Assembly: GCA_007135105.1 (NCBI GenBank)
Contig: SLJL01000022.1
Location: 1 to 45,990, forward strand
Reading direction: 5' to 3'
DNA from: Candidatus Izemoplasma sp.
GTDB taxonomy: Bacteria; Bacillota_I; Bacilli_A; Izemoplasmatales; Izemoplasmataceae
DNA length: 45,990 bases
The notes beneath the pieces were generated by a model. That model worked only from the letters and a program-made list of their open reading frames with translations. It had not been told where the DNA came from and did no database searches. Position numbers and translations under genes: made by a program. Every line of letters begins with the position of its first letter. Position 1 is the stretch's first letter. This document shows positions 15,976-25,115 of the stretch, in pieces.

Positions 15976-18900
15976 ATGGAAAATGCCTTTGACACATTAC
16001 TGAATATCCTCGATTTGAAAGATCTGAAAAACCAGATGGACGGCAAGCTCATCGAACTTGAAGTCGATGAGGACACCGGCGTCTGGCACTTCAATATCGA
16101 GTTTGAAGAACCTCTAGAAATAGGGGTTTTTAAGCGTTTTATGAACCGACTTGAATCGTTGCCGATTGTTTTGGATGCCTGCAATGGCGTTGAATATAAA
16201 ATTGATTATGCCGAAGTCAACGACACTTATCTTCTCGATTATTACCAGGTCGTGTTGCAACAGCTGATTGAAAAAAAACCCCGTTATCATGCATTGAGCG
16301 GCATGGAAGTAAAACAGGAAGACACCACGCTTTTTGTCGTTTGTCCCAGGGACAGCGTCTATGTGGAAGAACTGTTGCATGAGGTTGAGGGTCTATTGCT
16401 CGTTTTCGGTTTCGAAGTAGATCTGAAAGTACGCTACTGCGAAGAGGCACCGACAATCACCGAACGCATCGAGGCGCAAAGTCAGGAAGCCGAAGAAAAA
16501 GAAGAACAAGAAGTTCAGGAGCGCCAGCAGACCCCGAGCTATCTCAGCTATAGGGATCAGACCGTTCCCGGCATTAAACACAAGCTAAGAGATGTGCCAA
16601 ATACCGAAGACGAACTCAACGAATACAAAAGCGCGCACAATCAAGCGAACTTCGCTGTAGAAGGTTTGATAGAGACCTTCGAGAAGCGCGCTATCAAAAA
16701 ACAGACCACACTTTATACTTTCGTCTTGAGCGATGGCGATGATGCCATCTATGTCAAGAAGTTCGTCCGTGACAAAGAAGAAATGACTTTCCTTGATCAA
16801 TGTGAGGAAAACATGAAAATGAAAGTCCGGGCTTACGCACAGTACGACCATTTCAACGATGAGGTCGTGTTGATCGCCGACAACATCGAGCGAACCAACA
16901 TTCCGGTGCCGATCGAAACCCGCACGGATGATAGCGAGACACCGCGTGTGGAGCTGCATCTGCATTCGAAAATGAGCACTCTTGATGGCATCGATGCCAT
17001 CGAAGCTTACGTCAAGACCGCAAAACAGTGGAACCATGACGCGATTGCCTTGACAGACCACGATACCGTCCAAGCTTTCCCGGAGTTCGAGAAAGCTTCA
17101 AAAAAACACGGCATCAAACCGATATACGGTGCCGAGATTTCCGTTGTCGATGAAGCCAACACTTTGATGGCTTCAGGCGAAGCGGACCTTAACTTAAGAG
17201 AAGCGACCTACACGGTTTTCGACATCGAAACCACGGGTCTGTCGACGAACTTCGACAAGATCATCGAAATCTCGGCTGTAAAAATAAAAGACCACCAGGT
17301 GATCGACGCTTACAACGCATTTATCAACCCTGAACAGAAGTTGAGCGAGTTCACCAAGAAATTGACCGGTATCCAGGACAGCGATGTCGCAAACGCCAAG
17401 AAAATCGATACGGTCCTGCCTGAGTTCAAGACGTTTTTTTCCGGTACGATCATGGTCGCCCATAACGCCACTTTCGATATGGCGCATGTCTATGAAAACC
17501 TGAGAAGACTTGATCTCTATGAAGGGGCGTATCCGGCAATCGACACCTTGCAGATCGCCCGCCAGTTATATGGCGACAAACTGAAACGCTTCAATCTCAA
17601 GGCAGTCGCAAGATACTTCAACGTCGAATTGCAAAGACACCACCGCGCCGAGTTCGATACCAGGGCGACAGCCGATGTCTTTTTGCACATGCTCAGCGAT
17701 TTCGAGAAAAACAAGATCCATACATTCAACGATCTGAAACACCCCGAAAAAGTCATCGCCGGTCATAACCGCTATAAGAATGCCAGAACCGACCATTTGA
17801 GTGTTCTTGTCAAAAACAAGCAGGGCCTGAAAAATCTCTATAAATTGATTTCCCTGGGGAACACGAAGTATTATCAGAAGGGTCCCGCACTACCGCGGAA
17901 AATTCTGGAAAAACATCGCGAAGGGCTTTTGATCGGTTCAGGATGCATGAACAGTGCCTTCTTTGAAATTGCCCTAAACAGAGGACTGGACACGTTGAAA
18001 GATGCGGTCGGTTTCTACGATTACGTCGAACTTCAGCCCCTTGAGGATTATCGACACTTGTCGCAAGACATGGAAAACGTGGAAACACGCATCAAAGCGA
18101 CACACCAGCGTATGCTCGAAGTCGCGAAGGCAGCGCACGTGCCGGTGGTGGCCACAAGCGATGCCCACCACATCGACCCCGATGGGGTGCTTTACCGTGA
18201 TATCTATATCCAAACCCCGATTGTCGGCGGCGGCTATCATCGTTTGAGCCGGTATGACAAAATCCCCTCACAATATTTTAGGACCACACCCGAAATGCTC
18301 GAAGCCTTTTCCCATCTTGATGAAGCTTCAAGAGAAGAAATCGTCATCGATAACAGTCGCCTGATTGCTGATAAGATCGAGACATTCCCGGTTTTCACCG
18401 AACAACTCTATGCACCGACAGACGATTTCCTCGCACTGAAGGGCATTCCCTCAGTAGAAACGAAAATGGTCGACATGGTGAAGAAAAACGCATTCAAGTT
18501 ATACGGCAACCCTTTACCGCCTTATGTCAAGGACCGTCTCGACAAAGAGATGAAAAGCATCATCGACAATAAATTCTCCGGTATCTATTACATCTCCCAT
18601 CTGCTTGTCAAGAAAAGTCTTGACGAAGGCTATCTTGTTGGTTCACGGGGAAGTGTCGGTTCGAGTTTCGTCGCCACGTTGATGGACATTACCGAAGTCA
18701 ATCCGTTGAGTCCCCACTATGTATGTCCCAAGTGTCATTTCACCAGTTTCAAATTGGCACCGGAGGATAAAGAGAAGTATGATATCAAGCCTGAAGAACA
18801 AGGATTGCAAACTGTCCTTGAAACCGTTGACAGCGGCTTCGACCTACCGAAGATGCCGTGTCCGAAATGTGATCATGAACTTAAGAAGGACGGCCATGAC

Positions 18901-20424
18901 ATCCCCTTTGAAACCTTCCTCGGCTTTAAAGGTGACAAGGTTCCGGATATCGATTTGAATTTCTCCGGGGACTATCAGGGTGTGGTGCATGAATACATCC
19001 GTGAAATCTTCGGCAAGGAACGCGCTTTCAGGGCGGGTACCATCTCCACGGTCGCCTCGAAGACCGCTTTCGGCTACGTCAAAGGCTACGCCGAGAAGAA
19101 GAATCTGAATCTGCGCAAGGCTGAAATCGAACGCCGGGCAAAGGTAATCGCCGGCGTAAAGCGCTCGACCGGGCAGCATCCAGGCGGCATCGTGGTCGTA
19201 CCGGATTATAAAGAAATCTATGATGTCACGCCGGTGCAGTTCCCGGCCGATGACACGACGTCGAACTGGCGGACTACGCACTTCGATTATCACGCCTTTG
19301 AAGACAATCTCTTTAAACTCGATGTGCTGGGTCATGATGATCCGACAATGATCCGCTACTTGATGGACTTCGTGCAAAAAGACCCCATCAATTTCCCTTT
19401 CCGTGACGCCAGGGATATTCCGCTTGACGATTCGCAGGTCTATAAAATGTTGTCGGGCACGGAAGTGCTCGGTCTTAAGAAATCCGATATCCGTAGCGAC
19501 GTGGCTTCCTATGGCGTGCCCGAGATGGGGACACAGTTCGTCCGGGGCATGTTGCGGGATTCGCGACCCAAGACCTTTGCGGACATCGTAAAAGTCTCAG
19601 GCCTGTCGCACGGGACCGATGTATGGCTCAACAATGCGGAAATGCTTGTCATGGGCAAGACGCAATACGGTGAGATTCCCTTTAAGGATGTCATCGGGTG
19701 TCGTGATGATATCATGGTCTATCTCATTCAAAACGGCATGCCCTCTGACAAGGCTTTCGAGATTTCCGAGTTCATCCGCAAGGGCAAAGCGCAGTTCAAT
19801 CCGGAAAAATGGGAACAGTACAAGATCATCATGCGTGAATACAACATTCCCGAATGGTATATCTGGTCGTCTGGACAAATCAAATACATGTTCCCGAAAG
19901 CGCATGCGACCGCCTATGTCATGATGGCGCTCAGAATCGCCTGGTTCAAGTTGTACCGGCCGATATACTTCTATGCCGCCTACTTCTCCAAACGGGCACA
20001 AGCCTTCGATCTGATCGCGATGCAAGGCGGCGAGTTCGCCATTGAACAACGCATGGATGAAATCCATCAAAAAGGCAACAAGGCGAGTGATCCCGAGAAG
20101 AAACTCTACACGGTGTTGGAAGTGTCTCTTGAAATGGTGAAGCGTGGTTACCGCTTCAAACCCGTCAGCATTCTCGAATCCGATGCCTGTGATTTCAAAA
20201 TATCGGAAAACGATGCCTTGCGCTTACCGTTTCTGGCGTTGGATGGTCTAGGTCAGAAAGTCGCCGAATCGATTGTGAAGGCACGTGAAGAGAAAATGTT
20301 CACTTCAAGAGAAGACGTCAAAGAACGGACATTGCTGTCTTCGACACTTTTTAAGAAATTAGAAGCGCTTGATGCGTTCGGCGACCTGCCGGATACATCT
20401 CAGATGAACTTGTTCGATATTTAG
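15976..20424 (+). CDS. polC: DNA polymerase III alpha subunit, PolC type
   Basis: 1482 residues, full length. This is the replicative polymerase of Bacillota and Mollicutes, with built-in proofreading. The order is an N-terminal domain (1-220), an OB domain (about 230-310), PHP part 1 with HLHS (H328, H330) and LTDHD, the inserted DEDD exonuclease starting at FDIETTG (D416, E418) and with HHRAEFDTRATA, PHP part 2, a four-cysteine zinc module (C917, C920, C962, C965) and the palm with PDIDLNFSGDYQ (D991, D993). A C-terminal HhH region follows. The start is ATG 15976 with TTGGAG before it; an earlier in-frame start at 15949 would lie inside the -10 box. It has its own promoter. No clear terminator follows. 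Confidence 0.98.
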   Translation: MENAFDTLLNILDLKDLKNQMDGKLIELEVDEDTGVWHFNIEFEEPLEIGVFKRFMNRLESLPIVLDACNGVEYKIDYAEVNDTYLLDYYQVVLQQLIEKKPRYHALSGMEVKQEDTTLFVVCPRDSVYVEELLHEVEGLLLVFGFEVDLKVRYCEEAPTITERIEAQSQEAEEKEEQEVQERQQTPSYLSYRDQTVPGIKHKLRDVPNTEDELNEYKSAHNQANFAVEGLIETFEKRAIKKQTTLYTFVLSDGDDAIYVKKFVRDKEEMTFLDQCEENMKMKVRAYAQYDHFNDEVVLIADNIERTNIPVPIETRTDDSETPRVELHLHSKMSTLDGIDAIEAYVKTAKQWNHDAIALTDHDTVQAFPEFEKASKKHGIKPIYGAEISVVDEANTLMASGEADLNLREATYTVFDIETTGLSTNFDKIIEISAVKIKDHQVIDAYNAFINPEQKLSEFTKKLTGIQDSDVANAKKIDTVLPEFKTFFSGTIMVAHNATFDMAHVYENLRRLDLYEGAYPAIDTLQIARQLYGDKLKRFNLKAVARYFNVELQRHHRAEFDTRATADVFLHMLSDFEKNKIHTFNDLKHPEKVIAGHNRYKNARTDHLSVLVKNKQGLKNLYKLISLGNTKYYQKGPALPRKILEKHREGLLIGSGCMNSAFFEIALNRGLDTLKDAVGFYDYVELQPLEDYRHLSQDMENVETRIKATHQRMLEVAKAAHVPVVATSDAHHIDPDGVLYRDIYIQTPIVGGGYHRLSRYDKIPSQYFRTTPEMLEAFSHLDEASREEIVIDNSRLIADKIETFPVFTEQLYAPTDDFLALKGIPSVETKMVDMVKKNAFKLYGNPLPPYVKDRLDKEMKSIIDNKFSGIYYISHLLVKKSLDEGYLVGSRGSVGSSFVATLMDITEVNPLSPHYVCPKCHFTSFKLAPEDKEKYDIKPEEQGLQTVLETVDSGFDLPKMPCPKCDHELKKDGHDIPFETFLGFKGDKVPDIDLNFSGDYQGVVHEYIREIFGKERAFRAGTISTVASKTAFGYVKGYAEKKNLNLRKAEIERRAKVIAGVKRSTGQHPGGIVVVPDYKEIYDVTPVQFPADDTTSNWRTTHFDYHAFEDNLFKLDVLGHDDPTMIRYLMDFVQKDPINFPFRDARDIPLDDSQVYKMLSGTEVLGLKKSDIRSDVASYGVPEMGTQFVRGMLRDSRPKTFADIVKVSGLSHGTDVWLNNAEMLVMGKTQYGEIPFKDVIGCRDDIMVYLIQNGMPSDKAFEISEFIRKGKAQFNPEKWEQYKIIMREYNIPEWYIWSSGQIKYMFPKAHATAYVMMALRIAWFKLYRPIYFYAAYFSKRAQAFDLIAMQGGEFAIEQRMDEIHQKGNKASDPEKKLYTVLEVSLEMVKRGYRFKPVSILESDACDFKISENDALRLPFLALDGLGQKVAESIVKAREEKMFTSREDVKERTLLSSTLFKKLEALDAFGDLPDTSQMNLFDI

Positions 20425-20434
20425 TTTTCAGGAC

Positions 20435-20462
20435 TTCAAATTTGAAAAAAATCGTGTATAAT
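20435..20462 (+). promoter_or_regulatory. Putative promoter of the Bax-inhibitor-1 family gene
   Basis: TATAAT (20457-20462) with a weak TTCAAA (20435-20440) 16 bases upstream. The -35 region forms the perfect palindrome TTCAAATTTGAA (20435-20446). Confidence 0.5.
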
Positions 20463-20484
20463 ACTTTATTGAGAGGTGAGAATC

Positions 20485-21228
20485 ATGAGATATAGAACAA
20501 CCAATCCCGTTATGCGACACATGCAAAAAGAGGCGTCCATCGCCACATCGAACACGGCTACGTATGCCGGAGTGGTCTCCAAGACAAGTTTGATGCTGCT
20601 GATCATGCTTGTGGTGGGTACGTTTACCGCCGGAGCCCTGATTCAGCAAGGCGAGGTTTTCGGGGGCATGCCCCTACTGATCGGCGCACCGATTGTAGCG
20701 ATCATCTGTGTGTTCATCGCGATGAGCAAACCTGATCTGGCACCGCTGTTTTCTATCATATATGCCTTGATGCAAGGCGCTTTTCTCGGCGTGATTTCCG
20801 GGATATACACCCTGGTGTTCGGCGATCACATCGTGACGACGGCCTTGTTGGCTACCGGTGGTGTTTTTGCGGCGATGCTGTTTTTGTACCGTAGCGGCAT
20901 CATCCGTGTCGGCTCGACCTTCAGAAAAATCATGATGTCCATTCTTTTCGGTTTGTTGCTTGCGAACCTGTTCTTGTTTGTAGCATCGATTTTCGGTGCC
21001 GATATCTATGGCAACATGTTCGGCTTTTATGTCTTGGTTGTCGTCATCGGCGTTGTAGCGGCTTCAATCTTCTTGCTGCTTGACTTCGACAACATCACCC
21101 AGCTGGTGGAAGCCGGCGCCGATAAGAAATATGAGTGGAGCCTGGGCTTGTCCCTTGTTGTGACGATTGTCTGGCTGTTTGTCGAAATGTTACGTCTACT
21201 GGCGATCATCGCCATGAGTAGACGCTGA
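20485..21228 (+). CDS. Bax inhibitor-1/YccA family membrane protein
   Basis: 247 residues with seven hydrophobic segments after an N-terminal cytosolic stretch of about 30 residues. The pattern fits the YccA/YetJ (TMBIM) family: LFSIIYALMQGAFLGVIS in the middle, FDNITQLVEAG before the last helix, and the C-terminal WLFVEMLRLLAII. Bacterial members are linked to pH-sensitive calcium leak (YetJ) or inhibition of FtsH (YccA); the role here is not known. The acidic FD in LLDFDNI fits the pH-sensing Asp region. ATG 20485 is preferred over GTG 20476 because GAGAGG (20471-20476) has good spacing to it. It is a single-gene unit. Confidence 0.9.
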   Translation: MRYRTTNPVMRHMQKEASIATSNTATYAGVVSKTSLMLLIMLVVGTFTAGALIQQGEVFGGMPLLIGAPIVAIICVFIAMSKPDLAPLFSIIYALMQGAFLGVISGIYTLVFGDHIVTTALLATGGVFAAMLFLYRSGIIRVGSTFRKIMMSILFGLLLANLFLFVASIFGADIYGNMFGFYVLVVVIGVVAASIFLLLDFDNITQLVEAGADKKYEWSLGLSLVVTIVWLFVEMLRLLAIIAMSRR

Positions 21229-21233
21229 TAAGG

Positions 21234-21279
21234 ATCCCTTCAAACCCATTTTTCCGGGTATTTTGAAGGGATTTACTTT
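21234..21279 (+). terminator. Terminator after the Bax-inhibitor-1 family gene
   Basis: 11-bp stem (21234-21244 with 21262-21272), an inner ACCC/GGGT helix in the loop, followed by a T-rich but interrupted tract. Confidence 0.75.
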
Positions 21280-21303
21280 TATGAAGATATGAGGAGGCAA
21301 CAC

Positions 21304-23058
21304 ATGAAAACCTGGAATTTGGATGCACTATTTCCCAGTTATGAATCCCAAGCGTTCAACAATACCATCGAACGTATTCAAACACTGATCGGTGAAGCGA
21401 ACGATTATGTGGAGACATTGCAGGAACCCGGTGATGAACTCGATAAGATCAAGCGCCACATCGAAATCGCCGGCGCTTTAAGGCAAAACCTCATCCGTGC
21501 GTTCGGCTTTGTCAATTTGTCTTTATCCACCGACGCCGAGGATGAAAAATCGAATGCCTGGATGAACCGCATGCAACAACTTTCATCCAAGACCACACCG
21601 TTCAACACAGCCTTTGCAAAATGGTTGCCGAAGGTTTCCAATCTCGATGAACTGATTGAAAGCGACCCGCTTTTGAAAGAACATGCCTATTACCTGAACG
21701 CGATAGTCGATCGCGCACAATATGTCCTCAGTGAAGCCGAGGAGAACCTGATCGCCAAATTGACGCAGACAGGGTCATCAGCCTGGAGTCAACTGCAAGG
21801 ATTGCTTACCAGTGTGCTTAAAGTCGAGTTCGACGACAAAGAGGTAACCTTGAGTGACATCCGCAACAAGGCGCATGCACAAGACCCCGCAGTACGAAAG
21901 CAAGCCTACGAGGCCGAACTGGCCGCTTATCCCAAAATTGAACAATCCGTGGCATCCGCACTGAACAGCATCAAGGGTGAAGTGAACGAGATCACTGAAA
22001 TGCGTGGTTTTGGCAGTGCTCTTGATGAAGCGGTCTATGATTCACGCATGGAAAGAAAAACTTTGGATGCGCTTCTGGTTTCCATGCGGGATCACTTGCC
22101 GATGTTCAGACGCTATCTGAAACGAAAAGCGCAACTGCTGGGACACGAAAACGGTCTACCCTGGTATGATTTATTCGCGCCGATCGGGAAAAGCGAACGA
22201 TCATTCTCGATTGAAGCGGCGATGAACTATGTCATCAAGAACTTCAAATCATTCGGCGATGATCTGGCTGACCTCGCCCAACGCGCCTACGATGAAGAAT
22301 GGATCGATTTCACACCAAGAAGCGGCAAACGTGGTGGCGCGTTCTGTTTCAACATCCATCTGATCAAGGAAAGCCGGATCTTAACGAATTTCGATGGCTC
22401 GTTTTCCAATGTCATCACCTTGGCACATGAACTCGGACATGCCTATCATGGTGATCGGATCTTCAATGAAAGCATCCTCAATGCGTCTTATACGATGCCG
22501 GTGGCCGAAACGGCTTCGACCTTGTGTGAAACCATCGTTAAAAAAGCCGCGCTTAATGATTCGGAAGGTGATGAGAAACTTTTCATTCTCGAACAATCCC
22601 TGATGGGTACCGCACAGGTGATCGTTGATATCCTTTCGCGTTTCATTTTCGAGAAGAACGTCTTCGAGCAACGCAAGAACACCCCTTTGAGCGCCAAGAG
22701 ACTAAAAGAGATGATGATCGAGGCCCAAAAGGAAGCCTACGGGGATGGTCTGGATCCGAATCATCTGCACCCCTACATGTGGGTTAACAAAGGCCATTAT
22801 TACCGTGGTAGCCTCAGCTTCTATAATTTCCCCTACGCATTTGGCTTGTTGTTCGCCAAGGGCATCTACGCACTTTATCAGGAAAAAGGTGCGCCGTTTG
22901 TCAAGGACATTGATGCCTTGCTGCAAAAAACGGGTAAAGCCTCCGTCGAGGATGTGGCCGCATCCATCGGCATCGATGTTACCGACCGTGCCTTTTGGGA
23001 TAAATCCCTTGCGGTTGTAAAAGAAGAGATCGATATGTTCCTATCCTTAAGTGAATAA
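21304..23058 (+). CDS. pepF: Oligoendopeptidase F-type metallopeptidase (M3B family)
   Basis: 584 residues, normal for PepF. A cytosolic zinc endopeptidase that cuts short peptides (about 7-17 residues). The zinc motif HELGH is at 375-379 in TLAHELGHAYHG, with the third ligand Glu downstream in MPVAETASTLCET. The C-terminal substrate region has HYYRGSLSFYNFPYAFGLLF with the conserved His and Tyr that bind substrate. The start is ATG 21304 with AGGAGG before it; the in-frame ATG at 21289 overlaps that ribosome-binding site. It is a monocistronic unit between two terminators. Confidence 0.96.
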   Translation: MKTWNLDALFPSYESQAFNNTIERIQTLIGEANDYVETLQEPGDELDKIKRHIEIAGALRQNLIRAFGFVNLSLSTDAEDEKSNAWMNRMQQLSSKTTPFNTAFAKWLPKVSNLDELIESDPLLKEHAYYLNAIVDRAQYVLSEAEENLIAKLTQTGSSAWSQLQGLLTSVLKVEFDDKEVTLSDIRNKAHAQDPAVRKQAYEAELAAYPKIEQSVASALNSIKGEVNEITEMRGFGSALDEAVYDSRMERKTLDALLVSMRDHLPMFRRYLKRKAQLLGHENGLPWYDLFAPIGKSERSFSIEAAMNYVIKNFKSFGDDLADLAQRAYDEEWIDFTPRSGKRGGAFCFNIHLIKESRILTNFDGSFSNVITLAHELGHAYHGDRIFNESILNASYTMPVAETASTLCETIVKKAALNDSEGDEKLFILEQSLMGTAQVIVDILSRFIFEKNVFEQRKNTPLSAKRLKEMMIEAQKEAYGDGLDPNHLHPYMWVNKGHYYRGSLSFYNFPYAFGLLFAKGIYALYQEKGAPFVKDIDALLQKTGKASVEDVAASIGIDVTDRAFWDKSLAVVKEEIDMFLSLSE

Positions 23059-23061
23059 GTG

Positions 23062-23091
23062 AAGCGTGCCGCCTTGGTGGCACGCTTTTTT
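23062..23091 (+). terminator. Terminator after pepF
   Basis: 9-bp stem AAGCGTGCC/GGCACGCTT (23062-23070 with 23079-23087), 8-base loop, and a T run to 23091. Confidence 0.9.
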
Positions 23092-23109
23092 CATCCTTGT
23101 TTTTTAGGG

Positions 23110-23138
23110 TTGAATTAAGCATGTTTCTAAAGTATAAT
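23110..23138 (+). promoter_or_regulatory. Promoter of the pheS operon
   Basis: TTGAAT (23110-23115), exact 17-base spacer, TATAAT (23133-23138). Transcription should start near 23145, just before the T-box leader. Confidence 0.8.
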
Positions 23139-23144
23139 GAACGT

Positions 23145-23352
23145 AACACAGTGCGAAAGGATACAAGCGCCAGGTGTGATTTGCCCAAGAGAGAGACGGT
23201 TGCTGGAAACGTCTTGCAGATCCCGGGATGCTTTTCACCTTTCAAGTGGCGTTAATCGCGTCCGTTTGGCTTGCGTTAAAGGCTTTTGAGTGCTTGAATG
23301 AACTAAGGTGGTACCGCGGCCATGTCGTCCTTATCCTGTGAGGACTTTTTTT
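23145..23352 (+). promoter_or_regulatory. T-box riboswitch leader (pheS operon)
   Basis: This fills most of the 314-base gap between pepF and pheS. The Stem I base is GAAAGG (23155-23160) with CCTTTC (23238-23243). The helix above is AAGC (23165-23168) with GCTT (23230-23233), and between them on the 3' side is TTC (23234-23236), the Phe codon, followed by the conserved A. A distal GACG/CGTC hairpin encloses GGTTGCTGGAAA. The T-box AACTAAGGTGGTACCGCGG starts at 23301. The terminator is GTCCTTA/TGAGGAC (23327-23333 with 23339-23345) plus seven T residues. The specifier agrees with the downstream PheRS genes. Confidence 0.96.
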
Positions 23353-23372
23353 ATTTGTTAGGAGTGATTCAT

Positions 23373-24410
23373 GTGAATGTAAAAGAAAAAATCAACACAT
23401 TGGAAAAAAAATTGAAAGCTGCGCTCGCATCGGTTGAAAACCAGGCGCAACTGCAGGAGATCAAAGCTGAATTCCTCGGGAAAAAAGCTGAGATTTCGCA
23501 ATTCATGAAACATATGAAAGATTTACCGGACGAAGAAAGACCGGCATTCGGACAGATGGTCAACGAGGCGAAGAAGCGTTTTTCCGATCTGATCGAGGCA
23601 CAAAGAGAAGCCATCAAGAAGGCTGAACTCGATGCGCTTTTACGTAAAGAGACCGTCGATGTGACGTTGGATGCTCCGGATTATACCTTGGGTAGCACCC
23701 ACATTCTGAACCAGATCATCGAAGAAATCGAGGATCTGTTCATCGGCATGGGCTATCTCATCAAAGAGGGTCCGGAAATCGAAACCGATGAGCTCAACTT
23801 CGAGAAACTGAACTTGCCGAAAGACCATCCGGCTCGGGACATGCAGGATTCCCTTTATATCGGGAATGAAACGTTGCTCAGGACACATACATCCCCAGTG
23901 CAGGTCAGGACGATGCTGGCCTACGGCGGCGAAAAACCGGTCAAGATCATCTGCCCGGGAAAAGTGTATCGGCGTGATGATGACGATGCGACCCATTCGC
24001 ATCAGTTCACCCAGATCGAAGGGCTTGTGGTTGATAAGGATACGACCATGAGCGATATGAAAGGTACCTTGCTAGCTGTAGCGCGTCATTTATTCGGACC
24101 GGATCGTGAAATCCGCTTCAGACCGGACTATTTTCCGTTCACCGAACCGTCCGTGGAAGTGGATGTCACATGTGCGAATTGTGATGGTAAGGGATGCAAT
24201 ATCTGTAAACAAACCGGTTATATCGAAATTCTCGGTGCCGGCATGGTAAACGACAAAGTTTTGAAGATGAGTGGTTATGATCCGAAAATATATCAAGGGT
24301 TCGCGTTCGGTATCGGGGTTGAACGTCTGGCGATGCTTAAATACGGCATCGAGGATATCAGACATTTCTACACCAACGATTTAAGATTCAACAAGCAGTT
24401 TAAACGATGA
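23373..24410 (+). CDS. pheS: Phenylalanine-tRNA ligase alpha subunit
   Basis: 345 residues. The catalytic subunit of the alpha2-beta2 enzyme charging tRNA-Phe. The N-terminal coiled coil (about 1-90) binds tRNA. The class II core has [13 protein letters not shown], the [10 protein letters not shown] motif 2 region, [24 protein letters not shown] and motif 3 [36 protein letters not shown] is typical of PheS. GTG 23373 is the likely start, with TAGGAG at 23359-23364. An ATG two bases earlier is out of frame and meets TGA at once. Its stop overlaps the hydrolase start (ATGA). Confidence 0.97.
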   Translation: MNVKEKINTLEKKLKAALASVENQAQLQEIKAEFLGKKAEISQFMKHMKDLPDEERPAFGQMVNEAKKRFSDLIEAQREAIKKAELDALLRKETVDVTLDAPDYTLGSTHILNQIIEEIEDLFIGMGYLIKEGPEIETDELNFEKLNLPKDHPARDMQDSLYIGNETLLRTHTSPVQVRTMLAYGGEKPVKIICPGKVYRRDDDDATHSHQFTQIEGLVVDKDTTMSDMKGTLLAVARHLFGPDREIRFRPDYFPFTEPSVEVDVTCANCDGKGCNICKQTGYIEILGAGMVNDKVLKMSGYDPKIYQGFAFGIGVERLAMLKYGIEDIRHFYTNDLRFNKQFKR

Positions 24411-25114
24411 AGGATACCCTATGTGTCATCATCAATGGTGCCGGTACGACCGGTGCTGAATTATCGGGCCTGTTCAAATATCTGAAAAAACACAACCAAA
24501 ACTACTTTGTCCATTATCCTTACAATCTTCCCGCCTCATTCGTGGGAGACTACTTCCCCAAGGCACGTGTCAAGGATTTCAACCGTTTCATCGATGAAAC
24601 GGTCGATATGATGCGTAAACCGTTCGAGAAAGTCCACGTCATCGGCTATTCACTCGGTGCCGCCACGGCAAGTGTGATCGCCTCTCGGTCCGATCGCGTC
24701 GATAAATTGGTGCTGATTGCACCGATCGTCAAGAATCCGAGCTTCAGGAAGTTTTTCCGTGGCTTTTTATCCAATTTCGCCAAGAAGGAAAACCTTACCA
24801 AAGTCCAGAAATTGTTCTTCCGTGAATTCATCAGACGATTCCAATACGTCCCAAAAACAAATATCTGGACCTTGCAACGGTATTTCTGGTATACCAAACG
24901 TTTTGTGAAAAGAATCGACAACACCGATATCCTGATTGTCGAAACAACGAAAGATGAAATTGTCAAAACATCATCGATTGACTGGTTGATAAGAAAACTG
25001 GGGGATTTGCACGTTACCAGATTCGCTGTGCCATCTTCTCATTTCCTCTTTTTCGACCGTACGATCCGTAAACAAGTCTATGAAAAAATCGATGATTTCT
25101 TAAAGGAGGATTAA
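24407..25114 (+). CDS. Alpha/beta hydrolase
   Basis: 235 residues, a single alpha/beta hydrolase domain without signal peptide. The nucleophile elbow GYSLGAA puts Ser at S82. A plausible triad is completed by D183 (TKDEIV) and H212 (SSHFLFF). The oxyanion-side strand begins [12 protein letters not shown] basic, helical cap segment (about 105-160, rich in Lys, Arg and Phe) covers the active site. The substrate is unknown; small esterases, thioesterases and lipases share this fold. It lies between pheS and pheT, overlapping pheS by 4 bases and ending one base before pheT, with no separate ribosome-binding site visible, so it is translated by coupling and should respond to the Phe T-box. Confidence 0.85.
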   Translation: MKDTLCVIINGAGTTGAELSGLFKYLKKHNQNYFVHYPYNLPASFVGDYFPKARVKDFNRFIDETVDMMRKPFEKVHVIGYSLGAATASVIASRSDRVDKLVLIAPIVKNPSFRKFFRGFLSNFAKKENLTKVQKLFFREFIRRFQYVPKTNIWTLQRYFWYTKRFVKRIDNTDILIVETTKDEIVKTSSIDWLIRKLGDLHVTRFAVPSSHFLFFDRTIRKQVYEKIDDFLKED

Positions 25115-25115
25115 C

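Noticed and set aside
20435-20446. Palindrome TTCAAATTTGAA between polC and the next gene, considered as a terminator or operator
   Set aside because: It has no loop and no T tract, so it is not a terminator; it is short and AT-rich enough to be chance, and it overlaps the -35 region, so it is only noted there.
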